The notes beneath the pieces are model-generated. The model did no database searches. It saw only the letters and a list, made by a program, of their open reading frames with translations, and was not told the DNA's origin. The translations under genes were made by a program, and so were the position numbers. From assembly GCF_049445995.1 (NCBI RefSeq), contig NZ_JBMSDZ010000006.1, positions 62,001-126,000 on the forward strand: a stretch of DNA of 64,000 nt. Reading direction: 5' to 3'. Shown here in pieces: positions 50,361 to 59,844 of this stretch. This stretch comes from Dyella_A sp049445995 (GTDB taxonomy: Bacteria > Pseudomonadota > Gammaproteobacteria > Xanthomonadales > Rhodanobacteraceae). Numbering within the stretch: position 1 is the first letter of the stretch; each line of letters starts with the position of its first letter.

Positions 50361-52174
50361 GCCGGCCGCGCAAGGTCACGCCGATGCAGCCGGGGCGACG
50401 CCATGCGGCCGGCCCCAGCCCGCGCCGCCGCCTGGCGGTGGTGGTCGTGCTGCTGGGCCTGGCGTCGCTGGGGCTGGTCGCGCGTGCGTTCGACGTGCAG
50501 GTGGTGCGCAAGGAGTTCTACCAGGCGCAGGGCGATGCGCGCTTCCTGCGCGAGGTGCCGATCGCGGTATCGCGCGGCACCATCTTCGATCGCAACGGCG
50601 AGCCGTTGGCGGTGTCCACGCCGATGGTGTCGATCACCGCGGTGCCCGCGCAGGTGCTGGCGAACGACGACCAGCTGCCGCAGCTCGCCGCCGCGCTGGG
50701 CGCACAGCCGGACCAACTGCGCGAGTACCTCGAGCAGCGCGCCGGCCGCGAATTCACCTACCTCAAGCGCCAGATGAGCCCGGAGGACGCCCAGGTGGTG
50801 CTGGATCTCGGCATCCCGGGCATCAACGGGCAGCGCGAGTTCCGCCGCTACTACCCGTCCGGCGAAGTCACCGCGCACGTGCTGGGCTTCACCAACATCG
50901 ACGACCACGGCCAGGAAGGCCTGGAGCTGGCGTTCGACGACTGGCTGTCCGGCCAGCCCGGCAGGAAGCGGGTGATCCGCGACAACAAGGGCCACATCGT
51001 CGAGGACGTCGAGCAGGTGCGCGAGCCCAAGCCGGGCAAGAGCCTCACGCTGAGCATCGACCGGCGCATCCAGTTCCTCGCCTACAGCGAGCTGAAGGCG
51101 GCGGTGGAAAAGTCCGCGGCCGACTCCGGCACCATGGTGATCCTCGACGTGAAGACGGGCGAGGTGCTGGCGATGGTCAACATCCCCACCTACAACCCGA
51201 ACGCTGTGGGCAGCAGTGCGGCCTCGGCGCGGCGCAACCGCGCCGTCACCGACGTATTCGAGCCCGGCTCCACCATCAAGCCGATCCTGATGGCGGCGGC
51301 ACTCTCCAGCGGCAAGTTCACCCCCACCAGCCCGACCATCGACACCACCGGCGGGCACTGGTTCTTTGGCGGCCACGACATCCATGACACGCACGATTAC
51401 GGCGTGCTCACGCCCACCGGCGTGATCACCAAGTCGAGCAACGTGGGTGCGGCGCACATCGCCATGCAGCTCGACACCGGGCTCATGTACGACACCTATC
51501 GTGCGTTCGGCTTCGGCAACTCCACCCAGAGCGGTTTTCCGGGCGAGGCGTCGGGGCGGCTGCGCATCGGGCGCGACTGGCGCCCGCTGGAGAAGGCGAT
51601 CCTCGGCTACGGCTACGGCCTGAACGCCACCGCGCTGCAGTTGGCGACCGCCTATGCGGCGCTCGGCGACGGCGGTGTGCTGCACACCCCGACCTTCATC
51701 AAGGACGGGCAGACCGAAGCCACCGCGGTGATCGATCCGCGGATCGCGCGCGAGATCGTCGACATGATGGAGACCACCACCCAGCCCGGTGGCACCGCCG
51801 CGCCGTGGGCGTGGATCGCCAACTATTCGGTGGCGGCCAAGACCGGCACCGCGCACAAGGCGCAGGCCGGCGGTTACGCCAAGGATGCCTACGGCGCCGC
51901 CTTCGCCGGCCTGGTGCCGGCCAGCCATCCGCGTCTGGCCGCGGCGGTGGTCATCGACAACCCGCGCAAGGGCAGCTATTACGGCGGCCTCGTCTCCGGT
52001 CCGGTGTTCGCCAAGGTGATGGACGGCGCGCTGCGCCTGCTCGACATCCCGCCGGACAACATCGGCCGCTGGTACGTGGGCGGCCCGATGCAGGGCAAGA
52101 ACGGGCTGATCGGCAGCAAGCCGCCGGACGCGCCGAACATCGAGGAGGCGCCCGTGGACCGGGCGACGCCATGA
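50357..52174 (+). CDS. ftsI: Peptidoglycan D,D-transpeptidase FtsI (PBP3)
   Basis: 605 aa septal transpeptidase. Membrane anchor about 23-44, PBP dimer domain (RGTIFDRNGEPLAVS), transpeptidase domain with active-site S305-T-I-K308, S360-S-N362 and K495-T-G-T. Partner of FtsW. Starts by ATGA overlap with ftsL and ends by ATGA overlap with murE. Confidence 0.97.
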   Translation: MSRPRKVTPMQPGRRHAAGPSPRRRLAVVVVLLGLASLGLVARAFDVQVVRKEFYQAQGDARFLREVPIAVSRGTIFDRNGEPLAVSTPMVSITAVPAQVLANDDQLPQLAAALGAQPDQLREYLEQRAGREFTYLKRQMSPEDAQVVLDLGIPGINGQREFRRYYPSGEVTAHVLGFTNIDDHGQEGLELAFDDWLSGQPGRKRVIRDNKGHIVEDVEQVREPKPGKSLTLSIDRRIQFLAYSELKAAVEKSAADSGTMVILDVKTGEVLAMVNIPTYNPNAVGSSAASARRNRAVTDVFEPGSTIKPILMAAALSSGKFTPTSPTIDTTGGHWFFGGHDIHDTHDYGVLTPTGVITKSSNVGAAHIAMQLDTGLMYDTYRAFGFGNSTQSGFPGEASGRLRIGRDWRPLEKAILGYGYGLNATALQLATAYAALGDGGVLHTPTFIKDGQTEATAVIDPRIAREIVDMMETTTQPGGTAAPWAWIANYSVAAKTGTAHKAQAGGYAKDAYGAAFAGLVPASHPRLAAAVVIDNPRKGSYYGGLVSGPVFAKVMDGALRLLDIPPDNIGRWYVGGPMQGKNGLIGSKPPDAPNIEEAPVDRATP

Positions 52175-53649
52175 CCGGATCGCGTCTCGACCGCCTGCTG
52201 CTGGGCCTGGCCGACACCGCCGCGCTCGGCGGCATCGTCGTTTCCGGCCTCTCGCTCGACTCGCGCGACGTGCGTCCCGGGGTTGCCTTCGTCGCCCTGC
52301 GCGGCACCCGCCGGCATGGCATCGCCTTCGCCGCCGACGCGGTGGCGAGCGGGGCGGTGGCGGTGATCGCGGACGCGCCGGCACCGCTCGATGCGCCCGC
52401 ACTCGGCGTGCCGGTGGTGTGGATCGACGCGCTGGCCGAGCACGTCGGCGAGATCGCCGCGCGCTTTCACCGCCACCCCACGCAGGAGCTGCGCGTGCTC
52501 GGCGTCACCGGCACCAACGGCAAGACCTCCACCGTGCAGTTGCTGGCGCAGGCGCTGGATTGCCTCGGCCATCGCGCCGCCAGCATCGGCACGCTGGGCG
52601 CCGGGCTGGTGGGCCGGTTGCGCGAAGGCGAGCGCACCACGCCGGACGCGATCAGCGTGCAGGCGCAGCTGGCGGCGTTCCGCGACGCCGGCGTCAGCCA
52701 CGTGGCGATGGAAGTCTCCTCGCACGCGCTGGTGCAGGGACGGGTCAACGCGGTCGATTTCGAAGTCGCCGCCTTCACCAACCTCACCCGCGACCACCTC
52801 GACTACCACGGCAGCATGGAGGCCTACGGCGCGGCCAAGGCGCGCCTGTTCACCTGGCCGGGACTGCAGGCGGCGGTGGTGAACATCGACGACGCCTTCG
52901 GCGCCGTGCTGGCCGGGCGGTTGCCTGCCACGCTGCGCCGGCTGCGGGTGAGCGCGGCCGGCCACGCGGACGCCGAGGTGGCCGCCACCGGCATCGTCAC
53001 CTCCGGCGAGGGGCTGGCGTTCCGGCTGCGCACGCCGTGGGGTTCGCGCGCGATCCGCAGCCCGCTGCTGGGACGCTTCAACGTGGCCAACCTGCTCACC
53101 GTGGTGGCCTGCCTGGGCGCGCTGGGCGAGTCGTTCGAGCCGGTCGTGGCCGCGGTGGAATCGCTCTCGCCGGTCAACGGCCGCATGAACCGCCTCGGCG
53201 ACGGCCTGCGCCAGCCGCTGGTGGTGATCGACTACGCGCACACGCCCGACGCGCTGGAGCAGGCGCTCGCCGCGCTGCGCCCGCACTGCGCCGGACGGCT
53301 GCTGTGCGTGTTCGGCTGCGGCGGCGAGCGCGATGCCGGCAAGCGCCCGCAGATGGGCGCGATCGCCGAGCGCCTGGCCGACCTCGCCATCGTCACCGAC
53401 GACAACCCGCGCGGCGAAGACGGCGACGCCATCGTGGCGCAGATCGTGGCCGGCTTCGCCGACCCGGCGCGCGCGCGCGTGCTGCGCGACCGCGAGGCGG
53501 CGATCCGGCTGGCGCTGTCGCTGGCCCGCCCCGGCGACGTGCTGCTGATCGCCGGCAAGGGCCACGAGACCTACCAGGAAGGCGCCCACGGCAAGCGTCC
53601 GTTCGACGACATGGCGGTGGCGCGCGCCGCACTGGAAGCCTGCGCATGA
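52171..53649 (+). CDS. murE: UDP-MurNAc-tripeptide synthetase MurE
   Basis: 492 aa ATP-dependent ligase. GVTGTNGKTSTVQLL (P-loop), NLTRDHLDYHGSMEAY, the carbamylated-lysine region (AAKARLF), and TDDNPRGED, the DNPR motif that specifies meso-diaminopimelate. Adds m-DAP to UDP-MurNAc-L-Ala-D-Glu. Overlaps ftsI and murF by four bases each. Confidence 0.97.
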   Translation: MTGSRLDRLLLGLADTAALGGIVVSGLSLDSRDVRPGVAFVALRGTRRHGIAFAADAVASGAVAVIADAPAPLDAPALGVPVVWIDALAEHVGEIAARFHRHPTQELRVLGVTGTNGKTSTVQLLAQALDCLGHRAASIGTLGAGLVGRLREGERTTPDAISVQAQLAAFRDAGVSHVAMEVSSHALVQGRVNAVDFEVAAFTNLTRDHLDYHGSMEAYGAAKARLFTWPGLQAAVVNIDDAFGAVLAGRLPATLRRLRVSAAGHADAEVAATGIVTSGEGLAFRLRTPWGSRAIRSPLLGRFNVANLLTVVACLGALGESFEPVVAAVESLSPVNGRMNRLGDGLRQPLVVIDYAHTPDALEQALAALRPHCAGRLLCVFGCGGERDAGKRPQMGAIAERLADLAIVTDDNPRGEDGDAIVAQIVAGFADPARARVLRDREAAIRLALSLARPGDVLLIAGKGHETYQEGAHGKRPFDDMAVARAALEACA

Positions 53650-55019
53650 TGTCGCTCAACACCATCGCCCTGTGGACCCACGCAACGCGGATCGGCGACG
53701 ACGTGGCCGTGCAGGGCGTGGCGATCGACACCCGCAGGCTCAAGGCCGGCGACCTGTTCGTGGCGCTGCCCGGCGAGCGGGTGGACGGTCACGACTACGT
53801 CGCCGAGGCGATCGCCCGCGGCGCCGTGGCGGCGATGGTCACGCGCCGGCTCGACCTCGCCGTCCCGCAGTTGCTGGTGAACGACGCCGCCGCGGCGCTG
53901 GGTGACCTGGCCAGCGCGGTGCGCGCGCAGCGCGACGTGCGCGTGGTCGGCATCACCGGATCCAACGGCAAGACCACGGTGAAGACGCTCACCGCGTCGA
54001 TCCTCGCGCGCCACGGCCGCACCCACGTCAACGCCGGCAACTACAACAACGAGCTGGGCCTGCCGCTGACCCTGCTGGCGATGCCGCAGGATGCGCAATT
54101 CGCGGTGCTGGAGATGGGCGCCGGCAAGCCCGGCGACATCGCCTACCTCGCCGGCATCGCGCGCCCCGACGTGGGCGTGATCACCTGCATCGCGCCGGCG
54201 CACCTGGAGCGCATGGGCAGCATCGAAGGCGTGGCCGAAACCAAGGGTGCGCTGTACCAGGCACTGCCCGCCGACGGCGTGGCGATCATCAACGCCGACG
54301 ACGCGTTCGCGCCGTTCTTCGCCGGGCTGGCCGGCTCGCGCCGCGTGCTGCGCTACGCCCTGGAGCAGCCAGCCGAGGTCACGGCGGACATCCTCGAGCA
54401 GCGCGTCGACGGCTCGCGCTTCGTGCTGCGGACGCCGCAGGGCGACGCCGCGATCGCGCTGCCGCTGGCCGGCCGCCACAACGTCGCCAATGCGCTGGCC
54501 GCCACGGCCATCGCGCTCGCGCTGGAGGTGCCGCTGGCGACCGTCGTGGCAGGCCTCGAGCAGGCCGACGGCGTCGCCGGCCGCCTGCAGGTGGAACCCA
54601 TGCCCGCCGGCTGGACCCTGATCGACGACAGCTACAACGCCAATCCCGGCTCGGTCACGGCAGCCATCGATACCTTGGCGCTGGCGTCGGGCGAGCGGGT
54701 GCTGGTGCTGGTGCTGGGGGACATGGCGGAACTGGGCGCCAATGCCCGCGCCCTGCACGCCGGCATCGGCGCCCACGCGAAGGCGCGCGGCATCGACCGG
54801 CTGCTCGCGGTCGGCCCGCTGAGCGCGGCCGCGGTCGAGGCCTTCGGCGAGGGCGCGGCGCATTTCGACGGCAAGGAAGCGCTCGTTGCCGCGCTGCAGC
54901 CGTTGCTGCACGACGGCGTCACCTGCCTGGTGAAGGGCTCGCGATCGGCGGGCATGGACCAGGTGGTCTCGGCCTTGCGCCCCCAAACCGACCGCGGAGG
55001 CGCGCCCCATGCTGCTTGA
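53646..55019 (+). CDS. murF: UDP-MurNAc-tripeptide--D-Ala-D-Ala ligase MurF
   Basis: 457 aa (ATGATG start; 53649 is possible). GITGSNGKTTVKTL (P-loop), NYNNELGLPLTLL, EMGAGKPGDIAYL, NADD and IDDSYNANPGS are the MurF signatures. Adds D-Ala-D-Ala to the UDP-MurNAc-tripeptide. Its 3' end overlaps mraY by 11 nt. Confidence 0.97.
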   Translation: MMSLNTIALWTHATRIGDDVAVQGVAIDTRRLKAGDLFVALPGERVDGHDYVAEAIARGAVAAMVTRRLDLAVPQLLVNDAAAALGDLASAVRAQRDVRVVGITGSNGKTTVKTLTASILARHGRTHVNAGNYNNELGLPLTLLAMPQDAQFAVLEMGAGKPGDIAYLAGIARPDVGVITCIAPAHLERMGSIEGVAETKGALYQALPADGVAIINADDAFAPFFAGLAGSRRVLRYALEQPAEVTADILEQRVDGSRFVLRTPQGDAAIALPLAGRHNVANALAATAIALALEVPLATVVAGLEQADGVAGRLQVEPMPAGWTLIDDSYNANPGSVTAAIDTLALASGERVLVLVLGDMAELGANARALHAGIGAHAKARGIDRLLAVGPLSAAAVEAFGEGAAHFDGKEALVAALQPLLHDGVTCLVKGSRSAGMDQVVSALRPQTDRGGAPHAA

Positions 55020-56091
55020 ACTGGCCGACTGGCTGGCCCGGCACTTCACCGCCGTGCACCTGTTCCAGTACATCACCTTCCGCACCATCATGGCGGCGCT
55101 CACCGCGCTGGCGATGTCGCTGCTGTTCGGTCCGGCGGTAATCCGCAGGCTGGCCCAGCTCAAGGCGGGGCAGGTGGTGCGCAGCGACGGCCCGCAGACA
55201 CATCTGGCCAAGGCCGGCACGCCGACCATGGGCGGCGTGATGATCCTGCTGTCGGTGGTGATCGCCACGGTGCTGTGGGCCGACCTGCACAACCGCTACG
55301 TGTGGGTGGTGCTGGCGGTGACGCTGGGCTTCGGGGCGATCGGCTTCTACGACGACTACTGCAAGATCGTGCTGCGCGACAGCCGCGGCCTGGCCTCGCG
55401 CTGGAAGTATTTCTGGCAGTCGGTGTTCGGCCTGATCGCCGCCTGGTTCCTGTTCCACACCGCGCAGCTGCCGGCGGAAACCGCGCTGTACGTGCCGCTG
55501 TTCAAGCAGGTGGCCATTCCGCTCGGCGCGCTGTTCGTGGTGCTGGCCTACTTCATGATCGTGGGCTTCTCCAACGCGGTGAACCTCACCGACGGTCTCG
55601 ACGGCCTGGCGATCATGCCGACCGTGCTGGTGTCCGGTGCGCTGGGCATGTTCGCCTACCTGGCCGGCAACAAGGTGTTCTCCGAATACCTGGGCATTCC
55701 CTCGATTCCCGGCGCGGGCGAGCTGTCGATCTACTGCGGCGCGCTGGCCGGCGCGGGGCTGGGCTTCCTGTGGTTCAACACGTATCCGGCGCAGGTGTTC
55801 ATGGGCGACGTCGGCGCGCTGGCGATCGGTGCGGCGCTGGCGGCGATCGCGGTGATCGTGCGCCAGGAGATCGTGCTGCTGGTGATGGGTGGCGTGTTCG
55901 TGATGGAAACCGTGTCGGTGATGATGCAGGTGGCGAGCTTCAAGCTCACCGGTAGGCGCATCTTCCGGATGGCGCCGATCCACCACCACTTCGAACTCAA
56001 GGGCTGGCCCGAGCCGCGCGTGATCGTGCGCTTCTGGATCATCAGCGTGGTGCTGGTGCTGATCGGCCTTGCCACGTTGAAGGTGCGCTGA
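55009..56091 (+). CDS. mraY: Phospho-MurNAc-pentapeptide transferase MraY
   Basis: 360 aa integral membrane protein with about ten helices. FYDDYCKI (catalytic Asp pair), NLTDGLDGLA, FMGDVGALAIG and APIHHHFEL(K)GW are diagnostic. Makes lipid I from UDP-MurNAc-pentapeptide and undecaprenyl phosphate. In E. coli murD follows; here ftsW starts at the last base of mraY (TGATG at 56089-56093). Confidence 0.97.
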   Translation: MLLELADWLARHFTAVHLFQYITFRTIMAALTALAMSLLFGPAVIRRLAQLKAGQVVRSDGPQTHLAKAGTPTMGGVMILLSVVIATVLWADLHNRYVWVVLAVTLGFGAIGFYDDYCKIVLRDSRGLASRWKYFWQSVFGLIAAWFLFHTAQLPAETALYVPLFKQVAIPLGALFVVLAYFMIVGFSNAVNLTDGLDGLAIMPTVLVSGALGMFAYLAGNKVFSEYLGIPSIPGAGELSIYCGALAGAGLGFLWFNTYPAQVFMGDVGALAIGAALAAIAVIVRQEIVLLVMGGVFVMETVSVMMQVASFKLTGRRIFRMAPIHHHFELKGWPEPRVIVRFWIISVVLVLIGLATLKVR

Positions 56092-57332
56092 TGTTCGGCT
56101 TCGGGACCAGCCAGGCGGTGAAGCGGCAGGGGCCGCGCGGCAGCTACGACCTGCCGCTGCTGCTCGGCCTCGTCGGACTGGCCAGCATGGGCGTGGTGAT
56201 GGTCGCCTCCAGCTCCATCGCGGTGGCCGACAGCCAGCACATCGGCGCGTTCTACTACCTCAAGAAGCACCTGTTCTATCTCGCGCTCGGCATCACCCTG
56301 GCCGGTTTCGCCATGCGGGTGGAGCTGAAGCTGCTGGAGAAATACTCCGTGCCGCTGCTGCTCGCCGCGGGCCTGATGCTGCTGGCGGTGTTCGTGCCGC
56401 ACTTCGGCATGCGCATCAACGGCGCACGGCGCTGGCTCAACCTGGTGGTGATCAGCTTCCAGCCAGTGGAGGCGGTAAAGCTGATTCTCGTGGTGTACGT
56501 GGCGAGCTTCCTGGTGCGCTACCGCGACAGCGTGGAGAACACCTTCTGGGGCCTGCTGCGGCCGGTGATCGTGGCAGGCGTGATCGTGCTGCTGCTGCTG
56601 GCCCAGCCGGACTTCGGCTCGGCCACGCTGGTGATCGCGATCACCATCGGCATGGTGTGGCTGGGCGGCGCGCGGCCGGTGTTCCTGTTCATCATGGGCC
56701 TGCCGCTGATGCCGCTGCTGGCGATCGCCGCCACCAGCGAGAGCTACCGCATGAAGCGGCTCACCTCGTTCATGGACCCGTGGAAGGATCCGTTCAACGA
56801 CGGCTTCCAGCTGACCCAGTCGCTGATGGCGATCGGTCGCGGCGAATGGACCGGCGTCGGCCTCGGCTCCAGCGTGCTGAAGCTCTCCTACCTGCCCGAG
56901 GCGCACACCGATTTCATCCTCGCGGTGATCGGCGAGGAGCTGGGGCTGGCCGGCGTGATCGCGGTGATCGCGCTGTTCACGCTGGTGGTGGCGCGCGGTT
57001 TCATCCAGGGTCTGCGGGGGATCGAGGTGAACCAGCGTTTTGCCGGCTACGTGGCATTCGGCATCTCGATGATGATCGGCCTGCAGGCGATGGTGTCGAT
57101 CGGCGTGAACCTCGGCGCGCTGCCGACCAAGGGGCTCACGCTGCCGCTGATCAGCTCGGGCGGTTCATCGGTGCTGTTCACCTGTGCGATGGCCGGCGTG
57201 CTGCTGCGCGCCACCTACGAAATCAACCGCGCCCGCGACGCGCGCCAGATGGCCACGCGCATGCCGGCGCTGGCGGTGCGCGACGCAAACGCGGCCCCGG
57301 CCGCGCGCGAGCGCGAGGCGGAGGCCGCATGA
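56091..57332 (+). CDS. ftsW: Septal peptidoglycan polymerase FtsW
   Basis: 413 aa SEDS-family glycosyltransferase with ten membrane helices. KKHLFYLALGI, NGARRWLNL, FQPVEAVKLILVVY, AQPDFGSATLV, DPWKDPFNDGFQLTQSLMAIGRGEWTG and GLTLPLISSGGSS are the conserved stretches, including the catalytic Asp in PWKDPF. Works with FtsI. It follows mraY directly, so murD is not in the cluster. Confidence 0.96.
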   Translation: MFGFGTSQAVKRQGPRGSYDLPLLLGLVGLASMGVVMVASSSIAVADSQHIGAFYYLKKHLFYLALGITLAGFAMRVELKLLEKYSVPLLLAAGLMLLAVFVPHFGMRINGARRWLNLVVISFQPVEAVKLILVVYVASFLVRYRDSVENTFWGLLRPVIVAGVIVLLLLAQPDFGSATLVIAITIGMVWLGGARPVFLFIMGLPLMPLLAIAATSESYRMKRLTSFMDPWKDPFNDGFQLTQSLMAIGRGEWTGVGLGSSVLKLSYLPEAHTDFILAVIGEELGLAGVIAVIALFTLVVARGFIQGLRGIEVNQRFAGYVAFGISMMIGLQAMVSIGVNLGALPTKGLTLPLISSGGSSVLFTCAMAGVLLRATYEINRARDARQMATRMPALAVRDANAAPAAREREAEAA

Positions 57333-58405
57333 GTGCCACGACGCGCCCCGTGCTGATCATGGCCGGCGGTACCGGTGGCCACATCTTTCCCGGCCTGGCC
57401 GTGGCCGACGTACTGCGCGCGCAGGGCGTGCCGGTGGCGTGGCTGGGTGCGCGCGGCGGCATGGAAACCCAGGTGGTGCCGGCCCACGGCATCGAACTGC
57501 ACGCGGTGCCGGTCGGCGGCCTGCGCGGCAAGGGCTGGAGGACGCGCCTCGGCGCCCCGCTGATGCTGGCGCGCGCGCTGCTCGCCTCGCTCGCCGTGCT
57601 GCGCCGGCTGCGTCCGCGCAGCGTGCTGTCGATGGGCGGCTATGTGGCCGGTCCCGGCGGCCTCGCTGCGCGGCTCACCGGCACGCCGCTGCTGGTGCAC
57701 GAACAGAATTCGCTGGCCGGCTACACCAACCGCAAGCTCGCCGGGTTCGCCCACCGGGTGCTGACCGGCTTCGATGGCGCGCTGCCGAACGCCACGTGGG
57801 TGGGCAATCCGGTGCGCGCGTCGATCGCCGCGCTGCCGGCGCCGACCGAGCGCATGACCACGCGCAGCCGCCCCGCGCGCCTGCTGGTGCTCGGCGGCAG
57901 CCTGGGTGCCCGCGCGCTCAACCTCATCGTACCCAAGGCGCTCGCCGCGATGCCGGTGGATCAGCGCCCGCAGGTGCTGCACCAGTGCGGCAAGCGCGGT
58001 ATCGCTGAGGCGCGCCGAGCCTATGCCGAAGCCGGTGTGGCGGCCGACGTGGTGCCCTTCATCGACGACATGGCCACCGCGTACGGCGAGGCCGACCTCG
58101 CCGTCTGCCGCGCGGGGGCGCTCACCCTGGCCGAGCTGACCGCGGCGGGACTCGGCGCGCTGCTGGTGCCGTACCCGCACGCGGTCGACGACCACCAGAC
58201 CCGCAACGCCGAGGCGCTGGTCGCCGTTGGCGCCGCCGAACTGATCAAGGAAAACGCACTGGACGCACAGCAACTCGCGAGCCGCCTGAGCGCCCTGCTC
58301 GCCGACCGCCCGCGGCTCGTGGCGATGGCGGGTGCCGCGCGCAGTCTGGCCAGGCCCGATGCGGCGCAATCCATCGCCCGCGCCTGTCTGGAGGTGGCCG
58401 CATGA
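57329..58405 (+). CDS. murG: UDP-GlcNAc:lipid I N-acetylglucosaminyltransferase MurG
   Basis: 358 aa GT28 enzyme producing lipid II. GGTGGHIFPGLAVAD, MGGYVAGPGGLAA, LLVHEQNSLAGYTNR, VLGGSLGARALN and VCRAGALTLAELTAAGLGALLVPYPHAVDDHQTRNA match the family. Peripheral inner-membrane protein. ATGA overlaps with ftsW and murC. Confidence 0.97.
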   Translation: MSATTRPVLIMAGGTGGHIFPGLAVADVLRAQGVPVAWLGARGGMETQVVPAHGIELHAVPVGGLRGKGWRTRLGAPLMLARALLASLAVLRRLRPRSVLSMGGYVAGPGGLAARLTGTPLLVHEQNSLAGYTNRKLAGFAHRVLTGFDGALPNATWVGNPVRASIAALPAPTERMTTRSRPARLLVLGGSLGARALNLIVPKALAAMPVDQRPQVLHQCGKRGIAEARRAYAEAGVAADVVPFIDDMATAYGEADLAVCRAGALTLAELTAAGLGALLVPYPHAVDDHQTRNAEALVAVGAAELIKENALDAQQLASRLSALLADRPRLVAMAGAARSLARPDAAQSIARACLEVAA

Positions 58406-59844
58406 CGCCGCGCCGCCTGCTGCAGCACGAAGACCTGATGAGCACCTTTCGCCGGGTGCACTTCATCGGCATCGGCGGCGTCGGCATGAGCGGCATCGCC
58501 GAGGTGCTGCACAACCTCGGCTACGCCGTGTCCGGCTCGGACCGGTCGAATTCCGCCACGGCGCAGCGCCTGGCCGGGCTGGGGATCGAGGTGCGCATCG
58601 GCCACGAGGCCGCGCACGTGGGCGATGCCGACGTGGTGGTCACCTCCAGCGCGATCCGCGTCGACAACCCGGAGCTGGTGGCCGCGCGCGCGGCGCGCAT
58701 TCCGGTGATCCCGCGCGCCGAGATGCTGGGCGAGCTGATGCGCTTTCGCCGCGGCATCGCGATCGCCGGCACGCACGGCAAGACCACCACCACCAGCCTG
58801 GTCGCCAGCGTGCTGGCCGAGGCCAACTACGACCCGACCTTCGTCATCGGCGGCCAGCTCAACGCGGCCGGCGCCAACGCGCGCCTGGGCACCGGGCAGT
58901 ACCTGGTGGCCGAGGCGGACGAGTCGGACGGCTCGTTCCTGCTGCTGTCGCCGGTGATCGCCGCGATCACCAACATCGACGCCGACCACCTGGAGAACTA
59001 CCACGGCGATTTCGCCGAAGTGAAGAAGGCATTCTCCGACTTTCTGCATCGCCTGCCGTTCTACGGCCTGGCGGTGCTGTGCGTGGACGACGCGGAAGTG
59101 GCCGCGCTGGCGCGCGACACCTCGCGCCGCATCATGACCTACGGCATCGAGCGCAGCGACGCCGACGTGCGCGCCGTCAACGTGACGCAGCGCGGCTTCA
59201 CTATGCACTTCGACCTGGTGCTGCCGGGCCGCGCCGAGGCGCTGCCGGTGCAGCTCAACCTGCCCGGCAGGCACAACGTGCTCAACGCGCTGGCGGCTGC
59301 CGCGATCGGCTGGCAGCTGGGCGTGGAGGCCGAAGCCATCGGCCGCGCGCTGGCCGGGTTCCAGGGCGTCGGCCGTCGCTTCCACGCGCGCGGCGAGCTG
59401 GCGCTGGAGCACGGCGGCTGCGCGCTGCTGATCGACGACTACGGCCATCACCCGCGCGAACTGGCCGCGGTGTTCGCCGCCGCCCGCGGCGGCTGGCCGG
59501 AGCGCCGCCTGGTGGTGGCCTTCCAGCCGCACCGCTACAGCCGCACGCGCGACCTGCTCGACGATTTCGCCAACGTGCTGGCGGAAGCCGACGTGCTGCT
59601 GCTGACCGAGGTCTACCCGGCCGGCGAGGCACCGATCGCCGGCGCCGACGGCCGCGCGCTGGCGCGCGCCGTGCGCGCCCGCGGCAAGGTCGATCCGGTG
59701 CTGGTGGAGCATCCGCGCGATTTCAAGGACACCCTGCCGACCCTGCTGCGCGACGGCGACCTGCTGCTGCTGCTGGGCGCCGGCGACATCGGCGCCGCGG
59801 CGCTGGAGCTGGCCCGGCCGGGCAGCCTGAGGACCCACAAGTGA
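58402..59844 (+). CDS. murC: UDP-MurNAc--L-alanine ligase MurC
   Basis: 480 aa. VHFIGIGGVGMSGIAEVL (UDP-MurNAc Rossmann loop), GTHGKTTTTSLVA (ATP loop), EADESDGSFL, NIDADHLENY and IDDYGHHPREL are present. Adds the first residue of the stem peptide. ATG 58402 overlaps murG by ATGA; a second ATG at 58438 is nearer to most homologues' start, so the first 12 codons are uncertain. Confidence 0.96.
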   Translation: MTPRRLLQHEDLMSTFRRVHFIGIGGVGMSGIAEVLHNLGYAVSGSDRSNSATAQRLAGLGIEVRIGHEAAHVGDADVVVTSSAIRVDNPELVAARAARIPVIPRAEMLGELMRFRRGIAIAGTHGKTTTTSLVASVLAEANYDPTFVIGGQLNAAGANARLGTGQYLVAEADESDGSFLLLSPVIAAITNIDADHLENYHGDFAEVKKAFSDFLHRLPFYGLAVLCVDDAEVAALARDTSRRIMTYGIERSDADVRAVNVTQRGFTMHFDLVLPGRAEALPVQLNLPGRHNVLNALAAAAIGWQLGVEAEAIGRALAGFQGVGRRFHARGELALEHGGCALLIDDYGHHPRELAAVFAAARGGWPERRLVVAFQPHRYSRTRDLLDDFANVLAEADVLLLTEVYPAGEAPIAGADGRALARAVRARGKVDPVLVEHPRDFKDTLPTLLRDGDLLLLLGAGDIGAAALELARPGSLRTHK

